Positions 63,909-64,000 of a DNA stretch of 64,000 nt are shown here, piece by piece (positions within the stretch are counted from its first letter, which is position 1; every line of letters begins with the position of its first letter). Origin of the DNA: CAIQJJ01 sp964606085 (GTDB lineage Bacteria > Chloroflexota > Anaerolineae > Anaerolineales > UBA4823); the NCBI GenBank assembly GCA_964606085.1, contig CAZSFD010000001.1:62001-126000 (forward strand). The letters are read 5' to 3'. Position numbers and translations under genes: made by a program. The notes beneath the pieces were generated by a model, which worked only from the letters and a program-made list of their open reading frames with translations, was not told where the DNA came from and did not search any database.

Positions 63909-64000
63909 ATGAAAACGACCATCGCTATCGAAAACCAACAATTTCACATCAACGGCCAGCCCGTGTACGCCGGGCGCGAACACGCCGGGCGCAAGATCGA
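63909..64000 (+). CDS. Start of a gene, cut by the window edge
   Basis: Only 30 codons are visible: MKTTIAIENQQFHINGQPVY followed by AGREHAGRKI. The phrase FHINGxPxYAGR resembles the N-terminus of uncharacterised glycoside-hydrolase-like proteins of Chloroflexota and Planctomycetes (from memory). With the divergent DUF4432 gene it suggests a sugar catabolic locus continuing to the right. Confidence 0.6.
   Translation, partial: MKTTIAIENQQFHINGQPVYAGREHAGRKI

Overview
The window is GC-rich bacterial DNA, most likely from a Chloroflexota (Anaerolineae-like) genome. This is an inference. It rests on large secreted cohesin/TolB-like proteins ending in a Y/F-LP-[LV]-I-x-R motif, fused molybdo-hydroxylase subunits, cyclase-AAA signalling proteins, many short palindromes, and degenerate 7-bp repeat arrays that run through open reading frames. 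I saw no rRNA, tRNA or CRISPR array.

Layout. 1-5454 (minus): two secreted cohesin-type proteins, the first running off the left edge. 5745-9770 (plus): an ExeM/NucH-type extracellular nuclease whose tail runs into a cluster of palindromes. 10074-16840 (plus): a methyltransferase, the repair helicase Mfd, a DUF433 antitoxin with an internally deleted DUF5615 toxin, and a membrane MutS-like ATPase. 16852-19273 (minus): a methyltransferase, histidine kinase and response regulator operon with a recognisable promoter. 19523-22127 (plus): a three-gene ABC-2 exporter. 22198-33011 (minus): ten tightly packed genes. These include a molybdenum hydroxylase (XdhD-like catalytic subunit, fused FAD/2Fe-2S subunit, XdhC), two HEPN/nucleotidyltransferase pairs, an adenylate cyclase-AAA protein and a CBS pyrophosphatase. 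33197-39599: an APH-type kinase, a DinB remnant, an M3 oligopeptidase, a CNNM/CBS protein, ApbE, a methyltransferase-like protein and a truncated aldo/keto reductase. 39845-54036 (plus): a surface-polysaccharide cluster with four GT2 enzymes (one fused to GAF), a GT4, a polysaccharide deacetylase, two membrane proteins, a beta-helix protein and a flippase. 54110-64000: a small unknown protein, a soluble-adenylate-cyclase-like giant, an S49 peptidase, a DUF4350 protein, an HD-GYP protein, a DUF4432 sugar-epimerase-like protein and the start of another gene.

How the parts fit. The ten-gene minus operon places a purine-type molybdo-hydroxylase beside enzymes acting on nucleotides: a cyclase that makes pyrophosphate, a pyrophosphatase that removes it, and nucleotidyltransferases. 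The 39.8-54 kb cluster looks able to build and export a surface glycan. The secreted proteins at the left end and the beta-helix protein share a short C-terminal or linker motif that may mark them for the cell surface.

The strongest unexplained signal is at the DNA level. Arrays of degenerate heptamers, usually arranged as inverted halves, lie in-frame inside mfd and the XdhD-like gene and span the pyrophosphatase stop and xdhC start. Separate palindromic families (GGTTTCGACA-type, AGACC-type, GCCCGG-type) sit inside or at the ends of other genes.
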